Below are positions 1 through 6,390 of a stretch of 12,924 bases of DNA, piece after piece. Both the position numbers and the translations under genes were made by a program. This stretch comes from GWF2-38-69 sp037127655. GTDB taxonomy: Bacteria > Verrucomicrobiota > Lentisphaeria > Victivallales > GWF2-38-69. How positions within the stretch are numbered: the stretch's first letter is position 1; every line of letters starts with the position of its first letter. The stretch lies in assembly GCA_037127655.1 (NCBI GenBank), contig JBAXXY010000078.1:1-12924 (forward strand). The letters are read 5' to 3'. The notes beneath the pieces were generated by a model that saw nothing but the letters and a program-made list of their open reading frames with translations, searched no databases and was not told the DNA's origin.

Positions 1-26
1 CCACACTAGAATAAAGGAGTACTAAT

Positions 27-356
27 ATGAAATACATAACAGCAATAATTCAGCCAGATAGAATGGATGATGTCCTAGCTGAACTTGAACGAAATGAGAT
101 TCACTATGCTACAGTCACGCCTGTTCTTGGCAGAGGCAGACAAAGAGGTATTTCAACTATTTACAGGAGCCATAAAGAAGTAGGAAGCCTTCTTAAAAAG
201 ACAAAACTCGAAATAGCCTTGCCTAAAGATAAAGTTCAAACTGCCATTGATGCAATAACGAAAGCGGCGAGAAGCGGAAATATTGGAGACGGGAAAATTT
301 TCATCATGGATATGGAAGAGTGTATAAGAATAAGAACAGCTGAGAAATCATGGTGA
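27..356 (+). CDS. PII-family nitrogen regulatory protein (GlnB/GlnK/NifI-like)
   Basis: A 109-residue cytosolic PII signal protein. The family forms trimers that sense 2-oxoglutarate and ATP/ADP and bind targets such as AmtB, glutamine synthetase regulators or nitrogenase. It aligns without gaps to my recollection of E. coli GlnB up to residue 106. Visible ligand residues are Q39, K58, K90 (in GDGK), R101 and R103. The T-loop spans about 37-55 and begins GRGRQRGI, which resembles NifI1, while the rest is closer to GlnB. Y46 is kept, but position 51, the uridylylated tyrosine of enteric PII, is Glu. Classical GlnD control is therefore unlikely. The ATG has a good AAGGAGT ribosome site six bases upstream. 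The genes that would identify its partner lie off the left edge. The family call is firm; the choice between GlnB, GlnK and NifI is open. Confidence 0.93.
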   Translation: MKYITAIIQPDRMDDVLAELERNEIHYATVTPVLGRGRQRGISTIYRSHKEVGSLLKKTKLEIALPKDKVQTAIDAITKAARSGNIGDGKIFIMDMEECIRIRTAEKSW

Positions 357-382
357 TCAGCACCTAATAATAATCATACAGC

Positions 383-408
383 AAAGGCTTCAGGAAACTG
401 AGGCCTTT
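383..408. terminator. Intrinsic terminator hairpin with GAAA loop, probably bidirectional
   Basis: The arms AAAGGCTTCAG and CTGAGGCCTTT form an 11-bp stem with one G-U pair, closed by a GAAA tetraloop. It lies between the convergent PII and nth genes. The + strand continues TTTATCTTT. The minus strand also leaves the stem in a TTT run, so the hairpin could end both transcripts. The T-runs are short, so efficiency is uncertain. Confidence 0.75.
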
Positions 409-429
409 ATCTTTGAAATGACAGGAAGA

Positions 430-1071
430 TTATAATCTCTTAAGGCATTGAGAGTTAATCTCACAATTTTGACAGTCGGGAGAACGCGCCTTGCATCTTT
501 TTCTTCCATGCATAATAAGGAGGAGTGAAAAGTTCCCAAGCATATCACCGTTAACAAATTTTCGAATCTGAATTTCTACCTTTAGAGGATCGTGGGTTGA
601 TACGATGCCGATTCGATTTAAAAGCCTGTTTACATGAGTATCAACAGCGAAGCCGTCTCCGTCGAAGAGATGAGAAATAATCACATTGGCTGTTTTGCGA
701 CCGACTCCGGGAAGAGTTACTAGTACATCTATAGAATTTGGAATTATGCCATCAAATTTATCCTCAAGCATTTTTGCAGTATTGATGATGTTCTTTGCCT
801 TTGCATGATAAAGACCGATGGGTTTTATAATCTCTTCTACCTCTACTAAAATTGCTCCAGCAAGAGATTGCGAATCAGGATATTTAGAGAATAAAGCAGG
901 AACAGTTTTGTTAACTCTCTCATCAGTGCATTGTGCTGAAAGCATTACTGACACAACAAGCTGAAATGGAGTATTATAATGGAGCGGGCATTTTACATTT
1001 CCATAAAGCGTGAAGAGTTTTTCATATATCTCCTCGCACTTTGCTTTTTGGGATACTTTTCCTGATGTCAT
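430..1071 (-). CDS. nth: Endonuclease III (DNA glycosylase/AP lyase)
   Basis: A base-excision repair enzyme that removes oxidised pyrimidines and nicks at abasic sites. From the chosen start it has 213 residues, close to the 211 of E. coli Nth. The helix-hairpin-helix LPGVGRKTA carries the catalytic lysine (about K126). The catalytic aspartate is in VDTHV (about D144). Near the C-terminus four cysteines spaced C-x6-C-x2-C-x5-C (about 193, 200, 203, 209) form the [4Fe-4S] site. An earlier in-frame ATG at 1104 would add 11 residues. The ATG at 1071 is preferred because it overlaps the murB-ddl stop as ATGA, which implies translational coupling, and fits the family length. It is the last gene of the hisI operon and is followed by the shared terminator. 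Confidence 0.95.
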   Translation of the reverse strand: MTSGKVSQKAKCEEIYEKLFTLYGNVKCPLHYNTPFQLVVSVMLSAQCTDERVNKTVPALFSKYPDSQSLAGAILVEVEEIIKPIGLYHAKAKNIINTAKMLEDKFDGIIPNSIDVLVTLPGVGRKTANVIISHLFDGDGFAVDTHVNRLLNRIGIVSTHDPLKVEIQIRKFVNGDMLGNFSLLLIMHGRKRCKARSPDCQNCEINSQCLKRL

Positions 1072-2936
1072 CTCTTGGCGGCTAACTGAACTAGCATTGA
1101 GCATAATTGGATATACGGAATGCCTACTGCTGCTGCGGCCTTGGGCAGAAGACTGCTTGATGTGAATCCAGGAATACTATTCAGTTCAAGGAAATATGGC
1201 TTAAGTTCATCTTTGGATAGAATAGCGTCAACTCTGGACATATCTCGGGCGCCTGTTGCCTGATAAGCTTTCAGAGCATATGATTGAATTTCTTTCTGTA
1301 TTGCCTCCGGAATAACTTTTGAATCAGGAGGGCAATTGTAAATAGTTTCGCCCTGTTGATGTGTATATTTGGCGTCAAAATCATAGAAATCACATGGTGG
1401 CTGGATATGAACTATCGGAAGAACCTGGCCATTTAAAACCCCTACTGTAAGTTCATAGCCTTTAATGAATTCCTCTACTAAAATCATTCCTGAAACATCA
1501 CCAGAAGCATTCTCAAGGGCTTTATCCCATTCAGACATATCTTTAACTATAGATATGCCGAAAGTCGAACCTTCGTTTGGAGCCTTTACTACCACAGGAA
1601 GTTTAAGAGAGGCAGGGAAAGCCTTGTCTCCATCTTTCAAGATTTCGTACTTTGAGGTAGGAACGCCATTATCAACAAAGATTTTCTTGGTTTTTATCTT
1701 ATCAATAATGATTCTTGATGCTTCGCTGCCTGATCCTACAAACTTGAGTCCTTTTCCTTCAAGGACTTGCTGAAGTTGTCCATTTTCACCAAATCCTCCA
1801 TGAAGTACAGGAAAAACAATATCGATGTTTGTAACCATCTTTTCGGTAATTACAGGTTCGCTGATATCATATTCAACAACATTGTACCCTGCCTCTTTCA
1901 AAGCTTTTGAAACTCCTGCTGCTGACTCCAAAGACACAGGTCTTTCATGAGAATTCCCGCCCTTGAGTAAAAGTATATTTAATTTTCTAGGCTCCATGGC
2001 AAGCCGTTCTTTGTTTTTACTATCTACAAAGATAACTTCAGGACTTAGATAAATGCCGGTCTTCTCAATTACCTTGGATTTAACTTCCAAGGCGAGCTCT
2101 AAAATATCTCTCTCAGAAGAAGAGCCAGTATTTATTATGAAATTCGCATGTATATCACTTACTTTAGCTCCGCCCTTTGCCAATCCTTTACATCCTGAAA
2201 TATCAAGAAGCTTCCCTGCCACATGTCCAGATGCCGGGTTTTTGAAGATACAGCCCGCATTTCTTTCCTTAGGATAGAATTTGCTCCTAGAGGATAAGCA
2301 TTCGTTAATCAAAGAAAGTTCAACGCTTTTTTCAGACTTGAAAAGCTTAACTATCATTGCAGTAATAACTACATTTTCCGGCACTGAACTATGCCTATAT
2401 GACCACTGGATGTCTTTTCCCTGAGAAATCCATGGTTCTCCATCCAGCGTAAACCCTGCTACATCGAGCGCTATATCAGCCATAGTCATGCCAAGTCTGC
2501 CGGCATTAGTTCTTATAGAGCCACCTATTGTTCCTGGTATTCCTGCAAGCTTTGCGAAACCTCCGAAACCGAAGTCGGCGCATTTGACGGCTAGTTCATA
2601 AAGCGTTGCTCCGGCTCCAACTGTTGCCTGTACATCGCCTAGCTTTATTTTTGAAAAATCATTATTTTTAAGCCTTAAAATTATTCCGTCATAAGGAGCG
2701 TCAGTTCCTATAGTATTGCTCCCTGAGCCTATAGAAAATATAGGAATTTCTTCTTTGTGGCAGAACTTGAGAAGTTCTGAAAGAGACACATCATCACTAG
2801 GCTCTGCAACAAGTTTTGCATAACTTCCAATCCCGATAGTAGTAAGCCTTGACCAGGGAATATTCTTATGAAACTTTATTGTCTTAAATTTATCTTCAAT
2901 TGCTTTTATGGTACTTTCTGAGAGAATATTCATCAT
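1068..2936 (-). CDS. murB-ddl: Fused MurB-Ddl: UDP-N-acetylenolpyruvoylglucosamine reductase and D-alanine-D-alanine ligase
   Basis: One 622-residue polypeptide carries two peptidoglycan precursor enzymes. The MurB part (about 1-302) is the FAD enzyme that reduces UDP-GlcNAc-enolpyruvate to UDP-MurNAc. It shows IGSGSN (69-74), GIPGTIGG (132-139), YR (180-181), NAGCIFKNP (226-234) and SPEV with the late Glu (about 300). The proton-donor serine of typical MurB is Cys229 here. After a linker of about 18 residues comes Ddl (about 320-622), an ATP-grasp ligase that makes D-Ala-D-Ala. It shows HERPVS (330-335), HGGFGENG (379-386), VVVKAPNEGST (from 448), EEFIKG (488-493), RVD (568-570) and ELN with the metal ligands (584-586). 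Both halves look complete. The longest open frame begins at a TTG (3005) inside hisI; the ATG at 2936, with AGG seven bases upstream, is the better start. It differs from the MurC-Ddl fusion known in Chlamydia. Confidence 0.95.
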   Translation of the reverse strand: MMNILSESTIKAIEDKFKTIKFHKNIPWSRLTTIGIGSYAKLVAEPSDDVSLSELLKFCHKEEIPIFSIGSGSNTIGTDAPYDGIILRLKNNDFSKIKLGDVQATVGAGATLYELAVKCADFGFGGFAKLAGIPGTIGGSIRTNAGRLGMTMADIALDVAGFTLDGEPWISQGKDIQWSYRHSSVPENVVITAMIVKLFKSEKSVELSLINECLSSRSKFYPKERNAGCIFKNPASGHVAGKLLDISGCKGLAKGGAKVSDIHANFIINTGSSSERDILELALEVKSKVIEKTGIYLSPEVIFVDSKNKERLAMEPRKLNILLLKGGNSHERPVSLESAAGVSKALKEAGYNVVEYDISEPVITEKMVTNIDIVFPVLHGGFGENGQLQQVLEGKGLKFVGSGSEASRIIIDKIKTKKIFVDNGVPTSKYEILKDGDKAFPASLKLPVVVKAPNEGSTFGISIVKDMSEWDKALENASGDVSGMILVEEFIKGYELTVGVLNGQVLPIVHIQPPCDFYDFDAKYTHQQGETIYNCPPDSKVIPEAIQKEIQSYALKAYQATGARDMSRVDAILSKDELKPYFLELNSIPGFTSSSLLPKAAAAVGIPYIQLCSMLVQLAAKR

Positions 2937-2976
2937 AAGGAAACCTATTTTTATCTTTGGTGTAAAGGATGGATTG

Positions 2977-3363
2977 TTACTTATTGTAAACTTTGGCAGG
3001 ATCAAAAACTCGCTCGCCTACAACTGATATTGAGCCATCATTTGGGTTGAGTTTTCTAAAGAAGCAGGATTTGTATCCTTCGTGGCAAGCGGCATCTCCG
3101 AGCTGATTTACCTTAAAAATGACTGTATCTTCATCGCAGTCAATGAAAATTCCTTTTATCTCTTGGATATGTCCCGATGATTCACCCTTCTTCCAGAGTT
3201 TTTTTCTTGACCTTGACCAATAGGTTGCCGCTCCTGATTTGAGCGTCTCATTCCATGATTCTTCGTTGATATAGGCTAGCATCAAAACTTCATTTGTTTT
3301 GTAGTCTTGAGCTATGGCAGGTATTAGGCCGTCTGGGGATTTGCTGAAGTCTAGCTTTAACAT
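2977..3363 (-). CDS. hisI: Phosphoribosyl-AMP cyclohydrolase
   Basis: Catalyses the third step of histidine biosynthesis, opening the adenine ring of PR-AMP. The 128-residue protein is the stand-alone cyclohydrolase without the HisE pyrophosphohydrolase domain. It contains YWSRSR (48-53), LWKKGESSGH (56-65), DCDED with the Mg ligands D75, D77 and D79, and the Zn cysteines C76, C93 and C100 (ACHEGYKSCFF). A C-terminal tail of about 20 residues ends in a VFDPAKVY motif. The open frame extends upstream to a TTG at 3426. The ATG at 3363 has AAGGA six bases upstream and matches the normal N-terminus, so it is chosen. It is the first gene of the hisI > murB-ddl > nth unit, 40 bases before murB-ddl. 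No other his gene lies in the window. Confidence 0.96.
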   Translation of the reverse strand: MLKLDFSKSPDGLIPAIAQDYKTNEVLMLAYINEESWNETLKSGAATYWSRSRKKLWKKGESSGHIQEIKGIFIDCDEDTVIFKVNQLGDAACHEGYKSCFFRKLNPNDGSISVVGERVFDPAKVYNK

Positions 3364-3397
3364 AATTTTCCTTGAAAGCTTAAATGTTTCAGAAGTA

Positions 3398-3426
3398 TAT
3401 GTAACTATGCTTACTCTAAAGCTCAA
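3398..3426 (-). promoter_or_regulatory. Candidate sigma-70-type promoter of the hisI operon
   Basis: On the minus strand TTGAGC (3421-3426) stands 17 bases from TACATA (3398-3403). An alternative -10, TATACT (3394-3399), overlaps it. The AT-rich tract just upstream could act as an UP element. This was read by eye only. Confidence 0.35.
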
Positions 3427-3429
3427 GAG

Positions 3430-3480
3430 TTAAAAAACACTTAAAAACCTTTAAATTACTTTAATATTTGTTTTATTTTT
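3430..3480. repeat. Helically phased TTAAA/T-tracts between hisI and rnpB
   Basis: TTAAA-type tracts start at 3430, 3441, 3451 and 3461, a spacing of 11, 10 and 10 bases, followed by T-rich tracts to 3480. Such phasing is expected to curve DNA. The block sits directly upstream of the proposed hisI -35 box and behind the rnpB promoter, so it may serve as an UP element or a binding site for nucleoid proteins. The spacing is visible; the function is inferred. Confidence 0.45.
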
Positions 3481-3501
3481 ACGATGAAATCGCCATAACT
3501 A

Positions 3502-3529
3502 TTTCATTTAATGAAAGCTAAACTAGAAT
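3502..3529 (+). promoter_or_regulatory. Candidate promoter of rnpB
   Basis: TAGAAT (3524-3529) is a plausible -10 box, with TTTCAT (3502-3507) 16 bases upstream as a weak -35. Initiation near 3536 would leave about ten bases before helix P1. The -35 lies in a small inverted repeat, TTTCAT-TTA-ATGAAA (3502-3516). Confidence is limited because the -35 is poor. Confidence 0.35.
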
Positions 3530-3546
3530 ATCCACTTAAAGCATTT

Positions 3547-3890
3547 GCGGCGTCGGTAGGCAGTCGCTCTGGAAACAGAGAGGAAAGTCCGGACTCCATA
3601 GGGCGGGAAGTCCTGTTTTAAACGGGATGCCGTAGAGTAAATCTGCGGAAAGGAAAGCGCCACAGAAAATAAACCGCCTTGCTGCTTCGGCAGTAGGGTA
3701 AGGGTGAAATGGCGGTGTAAGAGACCACCGTAGAAATGCGTAAGTATTTCTGCAAGGCAAGCCCCTTCCGGAGCAAGGCCAAATAGGGGATTCGCTGCGG
3801 CCCGCAGCTATAATCCCGGGTTCTGGCCGCATAGACAGATGATTGCCATCCCTGAAAAGGGAAACAGAATCCGGCTTATTCCGGCGTCGC
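3547..3890 (+). ncRNA. rnpB: RNase P RNA, bacterial type A
   Basis: The catalytic RNA that removes 5' leaders from pre-tRNAs. Helix P1 pairs GCGGCGTCGG (3547-3556) with CCGGCGTCGC (3881-3890), with two G-U pairs. P2 pairs GGCAGTC (3559-3565) with GATTGCC (3841-3847). P3 is a short 5-bp hairpin with a GAAA loop (3567-3580). The universal core is plain: AGGAAAGTCCGGACTCC for P4, then GGGTGAAA and TAAGAGACCACC. CCGGAGCAAGGCCAAATAGG and CCCGGGTT (P15/L15, contacting the tRNA CCA) follow, and near the 3' end AGACAGATGATTGCC and CAGAATCCGGCTTAT. The hairpin P18, normally between P15 and the AGACAGATGA segment, is not seen. The 344-nt length is typical. A T-rich stretch follows P1, and apt begins 38 bases on. 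A minus-strand open frame inside it is a chance ORF. Confidence 0.97.
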
Positions 3891-3928
3891 TTATTTTATA
3901 ACAATTTTAACTTTAAGAGAGAGCAATT

Positions 3929-4453
3929 ATGACGCTTGAACTTTTGAAATCGAGCATAAGGGATATTCCTGATTTCCCTAAGAAAGGGATACTTTTCAGA
4001 GATATTACGCCACTGCTTAAGGATCCTAAACTGATCATTGAAACCGCTGATTTAATGGCCTCCAACTACGCAAAACTTAATCCCACCATAATTGTCGGGC
4101 TCGAATCGCGCGGTTTTATCTTCGGAATGGCTCTTGCCTGCAGAATGGGCTTGGGATTTGTTCCGGTCAGGAAGAAAGGCAAATTGCCATATAAAACATT
4201 TTCTGTAAGCTATGAACTTGAATACGGTACAGATTCAATAGAAATACATCAGGACGCCATTAAAAAAAGCGATAGGATTATAATCGTAGATGATCTTCTG
4301 GCTACCGGGGGAACAGCTGTAGCGGCTGTTAATCTTCTGAAAAAATTTGATGCCGAAATTCTTGGTCTGGAGTTCTTGATTGAACTTGAGTCTCTTAAGG
4401 GAAGAGATAAGCTCAAGGGATTCAGAGTCAATTCAATAGCATTATATCCTTAA
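3929..4453 (+). CDS. apt: Adenine phosphoribosyltransferase
   Basis: A purine-salvage enzyme that makes AMP from adenine and PRPP in the cytosol. The 174-residue length is normal for Apt. It shows the N-terminal IPDFPKKGILFRDITPLL (13-30), ESRGF (59-63), the flexible-loop region RKKGKLPY (81-88) and the PRPP-binding loop IIIVDDLLATGGTA (117-130). A purine-rich AGAGAGAG stretch lies just upstream of the ATG. It starts 38 bases after rnpB with no obvious terminator between, so some transcripts may read through from rnpB. It heads the six-gene series that runs to 9279. Confidence 0.97.
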   Translation: MTLELLKSSIRDIPDFPKKGILFRDITPLLKDPKLIIETADLMASNYAKLNPTIIVGLESRGFIFGMALACRMGLGFVPVRKKGKLPYKTFSVSYELEYGTDSIEIHQDAIKKSDRIIIVDDLLATGGTAVAAVNLLKKFDAEILGLEFLIELESLKGRDKLKGFRVNSIALYP

Positions 4454-4482
4454 CATCCAGCAGCTGATATGCTTTCCAATCC

Positions 4483-5265
4483 ATGATATATGCTATAATA
4501 AGCGACATTCATTCTAATTTAGAAGCGTTAAACGCTGTTATTAAAAAATGCTCTTTACTGGGAGTAGAGCAGTATATCTGCCTTGGTGACATCGTAGGAT
4601 ACAATGCCAATCCGCTAGAGTGCATCGAAATCGTCAGGAAGCTTCCCATACATACAATAGTTAAAGGTAACCATGATGAGTATGCAGGATCTGATATTCG
4701 TATAGATGGAATAAACCGTTCCGCAAAAGAATCTATCGAATGGACTAGGCTTCAGCTCAATTATGAGAATAGAAAATGGCTCTGCGAGAACAAACTTAAA
4801 GATGTAAATGTCAAAGACGGAATAACTGCAGTTCATGCTACTTTGGATTCACCCGAGGCCTGGAATTATATTTTCGACATTAAACACACTGTTGCCAACT
4901 TTTCATACCAGATGACGCAATTTTGTTTTTATGGGCATACGCATATCCCGGCGTTATTTGAAAAAGACCCTAAAATCACAGACAGCTCCCTTGGAATTAA
5001 AAAAATTATCGAATGGGAAATTATTTCTCCTTCAGAAGAGGTAATGACTTTTAAGCCTATAAAGGGCAAGAAATATTTGATAAACACAGGCAGCATCGGG
5101 CAGCCCCGCAATGGAGATACCAGAGCTACTTTTGCTATTTTTGACACAAAAAAAATTACCCTTAGCAGATATTGCATAAAGTATGACATTGAATCTACTC
5201 AACGGAAAATATATGATGCTTTTCTTCCTGAGTCCCTTGCCGTAAGATTAAGTCATGGCCGTTAA
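4483..5265 (+). CDS. Calcineurin-like metallophosphoesterase, YfcE/diadenosine-tetraphosphatase type
   Basis: A 260-residue cytosolic metal-dependent phosphoesterase of the Metallophos_2 class. Metal-binding blocks appear in order: SDIHSN (7-12), GDIVGYNANP (35-44), GNHDE (62-66), VHAT (117-120) and GHTH (151-154). A C-terminal NTGSIGQPRNGD block (201-212) is typical of these small phosphoesterases. The substrate cannot be told from sequence; nucleotides or phosphodiesters are usual. The start is firm because the first beta strand begins at residue 2. There is no visible Shine-Dalgarno sequence, so translation may depend on coupling to apt, 29 bases upstream. No signal peptide or membrane segment is present. 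Confidence 0.9.
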   Translation: MIYAIISDIHSNLEALNAVIKKCSLLGVEQYICLGDIVGYNANPLECIEIVRKLPIHTIVKGNHDEYAGSDIRIDGINRSAKESIEWTRLQLNYENRKWLCENKLKDVNVKDGITAVHATLDSPEAWNYIFDIKHTVANFSYQMTQFCFYGHTHIPALFEKDPKITDSSLGIKKIIEWEIISPSEEVMTFKPIKGKKYLINTGSIGQPRNGDTRATFAIFDTKKITLSRYCIKYDIESTQRKIYDAFLPESLAVRLSHGR

Positions 5266-5280
5266 TTAGTTTGGAGTAAA

Positions 5281-6390
5281 ATGGACACGAATACAATAAA
5301 AATTTGTGATATAAACGACATACCACGACTGAAAAATGATCTCGGCTACCGCAGGATACTTATAGTCAAACCAAGCAGCCTGGGCGATATTCTGCACGCT
5401 TTTCCTGCTTTCTATCTACTCAGAAAGAGTTTGCCTGAGGCGAGAATTGACTGGGTCGTAAATTCAAATTTCTCAATGCTTCTCTCTTATATCAGACAGG
5501 ATTTAAGTAAAATTATCAACTTTAGACGAAACGAGTTTAGGGAAACCTCTCACGCGCCCAAAGCCTTGCTCGAACTCATAGGGACCTTACGAACAAATCG
5601 CTATGATCTCATAATTGATATGCAGGGTCTTATGCGTAGCTCTATGATGACTTTCGTAGCGAGAGGCACGCACAAAGCCGGGTTTGCAAATGTAAAGGAA
5701 AAGATGTCAGGCATCTTCTACAATATAAAAGTAAGCGTGCCCGAAACCATAACTCACGCAATTGAAAAAAACTGCCATTTAATATCAAGCATATTGGGAA
5801 TCGAGAATGTAATTCCTGACTTTAAACTTCCGCAGGTGGGAATATCAGATATAAGATCAAAGCTAGCAGCATATGGCATTGATAAAGACGATAAATATCT
5901 AGCGATTTCTCCCTCTGCCAGATGGAAGACAAAAACATGGCCGCCTGAATTCTTTGCCAAAATTATAGATGCAGTTGGATCTGAGTTTCCCAACAAGAAA
6001 TTCATCTTGCTCGGAGCAAAAAGTGAATTCGAAGCATCAGAAAAAGTTTCTTCGCTCTGTAAAATTGCTAAACCAATAAATATTTCTGGCAGTACATCTT
6101 TAAATGAACTTGGCGAAATTATCAGAAGAGCAGAAGCTTTTATAACAAATGATAGCGGACCAATGCATATTGCGGCATTCCTACGGGTTCCAGTATTTGC
6201 TATGTTTGGCCCTACTTTTCCTGACAAAACAGGTCCGTACTGGCCATGGCACAAAGTTTATCAGGCAGATAAAGGCTGCGTCAGATGCCTGAAGCGTACC
6301 TGCCAAAGAAACGATGTTCAGTGCCAGAACAATATTTCGGCAGAACCTGTGATAAAAGATCTGATAGCAAAACTTAACGAGATAAAATGA
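5281..6390 (+). CDS. Glycosyltransferase family 9 (heptosyltransferase-like, LPS core)
   Basis: A 369-residue GT9 enzyme of the WaaC/WaaF type, which transfers heptose from ADP-heptose to the lipopolysaccharide inner core on the cytoplasmic face of the membrane. Visible blocks are ILIVKPSSLGDILHAFPA (26-43), DLIIDMQGLMRSS (109-121), ISPSARWKTKTWP (209-221), ITNDSGPMHIAA (288-299, the nucleotide-sugar region) and FGPTFPDKTGPYW (309-321). A cysteine group near the C-terminus (C333, C336, C341, C348) matches a pattern frequent in this family. An N-terminal extension of about 24 residues precedes the first strand. GGAG lies shortly upstream of the ATG. Its stop overlaps the next start as ATGA. 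It implies a diderm envelope. The family is certain; the exact acceptor sugar is not. Confidence 0.92.
   Translation: MDTNTIKICDINDIPRLKNDLGYRRILIVKPSSLGDILHAFPAFYLLRKSLPEARIDWVVNSNFSMLLSYIRQDLSKIINFRRNEFRETSHAPKALLELIGTLRTNRYDLIIDMQGLMRSSMMTFVARGTHKAGFANVKEKMSGIFYNIKVSVPETITHAIEKNCHLISSILGIENVIPDFKLPQVGISDIRSKLAAYGIDKDDKYLAISPSARWKTKTWPPEFFAKIIDAVGSEFPNKKFILLGAKSEFEASEKVSSLCKIAKPINISGSTSLNELGEIIRRAEAFITNDSGPMHIAAFLRVPVFAMFGPTFPDKTGPYWPWHKVYQADKGCVRCLKRTCQRNDVQCQNNISAEPVIKDLIAKLNEIK

Noticed and set aside
427..440. A 14-base identity, AGATTATAATCTCT, shared with 10886-10899
   Set aside because: One copy is the 3' end of nth and the other is a promoter region. A single AT-rich 14-base match is expected by chance in a window this long.
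1465..2277. Plus-strand open frames opposite murB-ddl (1465-1773 and 2053-2277)
   Set aside because: They are shadows of the minus-strand fusion gene, without ribosome sites or recognisable motifs.
2937..3005. TTG-started N-terminal extension of MurB-Ddl
   Set aside because: It lies partly inside hisI, has no ribosome site, and the extra residues do not belong to the MurB fold. The ATG at 2936 is better.
3364..3426. TTG-started N-terminal extension of HisI
   Set aside because: It overlaps the proposed promoter and adds non-family residues; the ATG at 3363 has a strong ribosome site.
3536..3832. A 98-residue minus-strand open frame
   Set aside because: It is antisense to the core of RNase P RNA, whose conserved helices account for the sequence. 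No protein motif or ribosome site is present.
3871..3902. Separate promoter for apt at the 3' end of rnpB (TATAAC at 3897)
   Set aside because: The -10 has no convincing -35 at a normal distance, and the T-rich stretch is equally explained as the end of rnpB.
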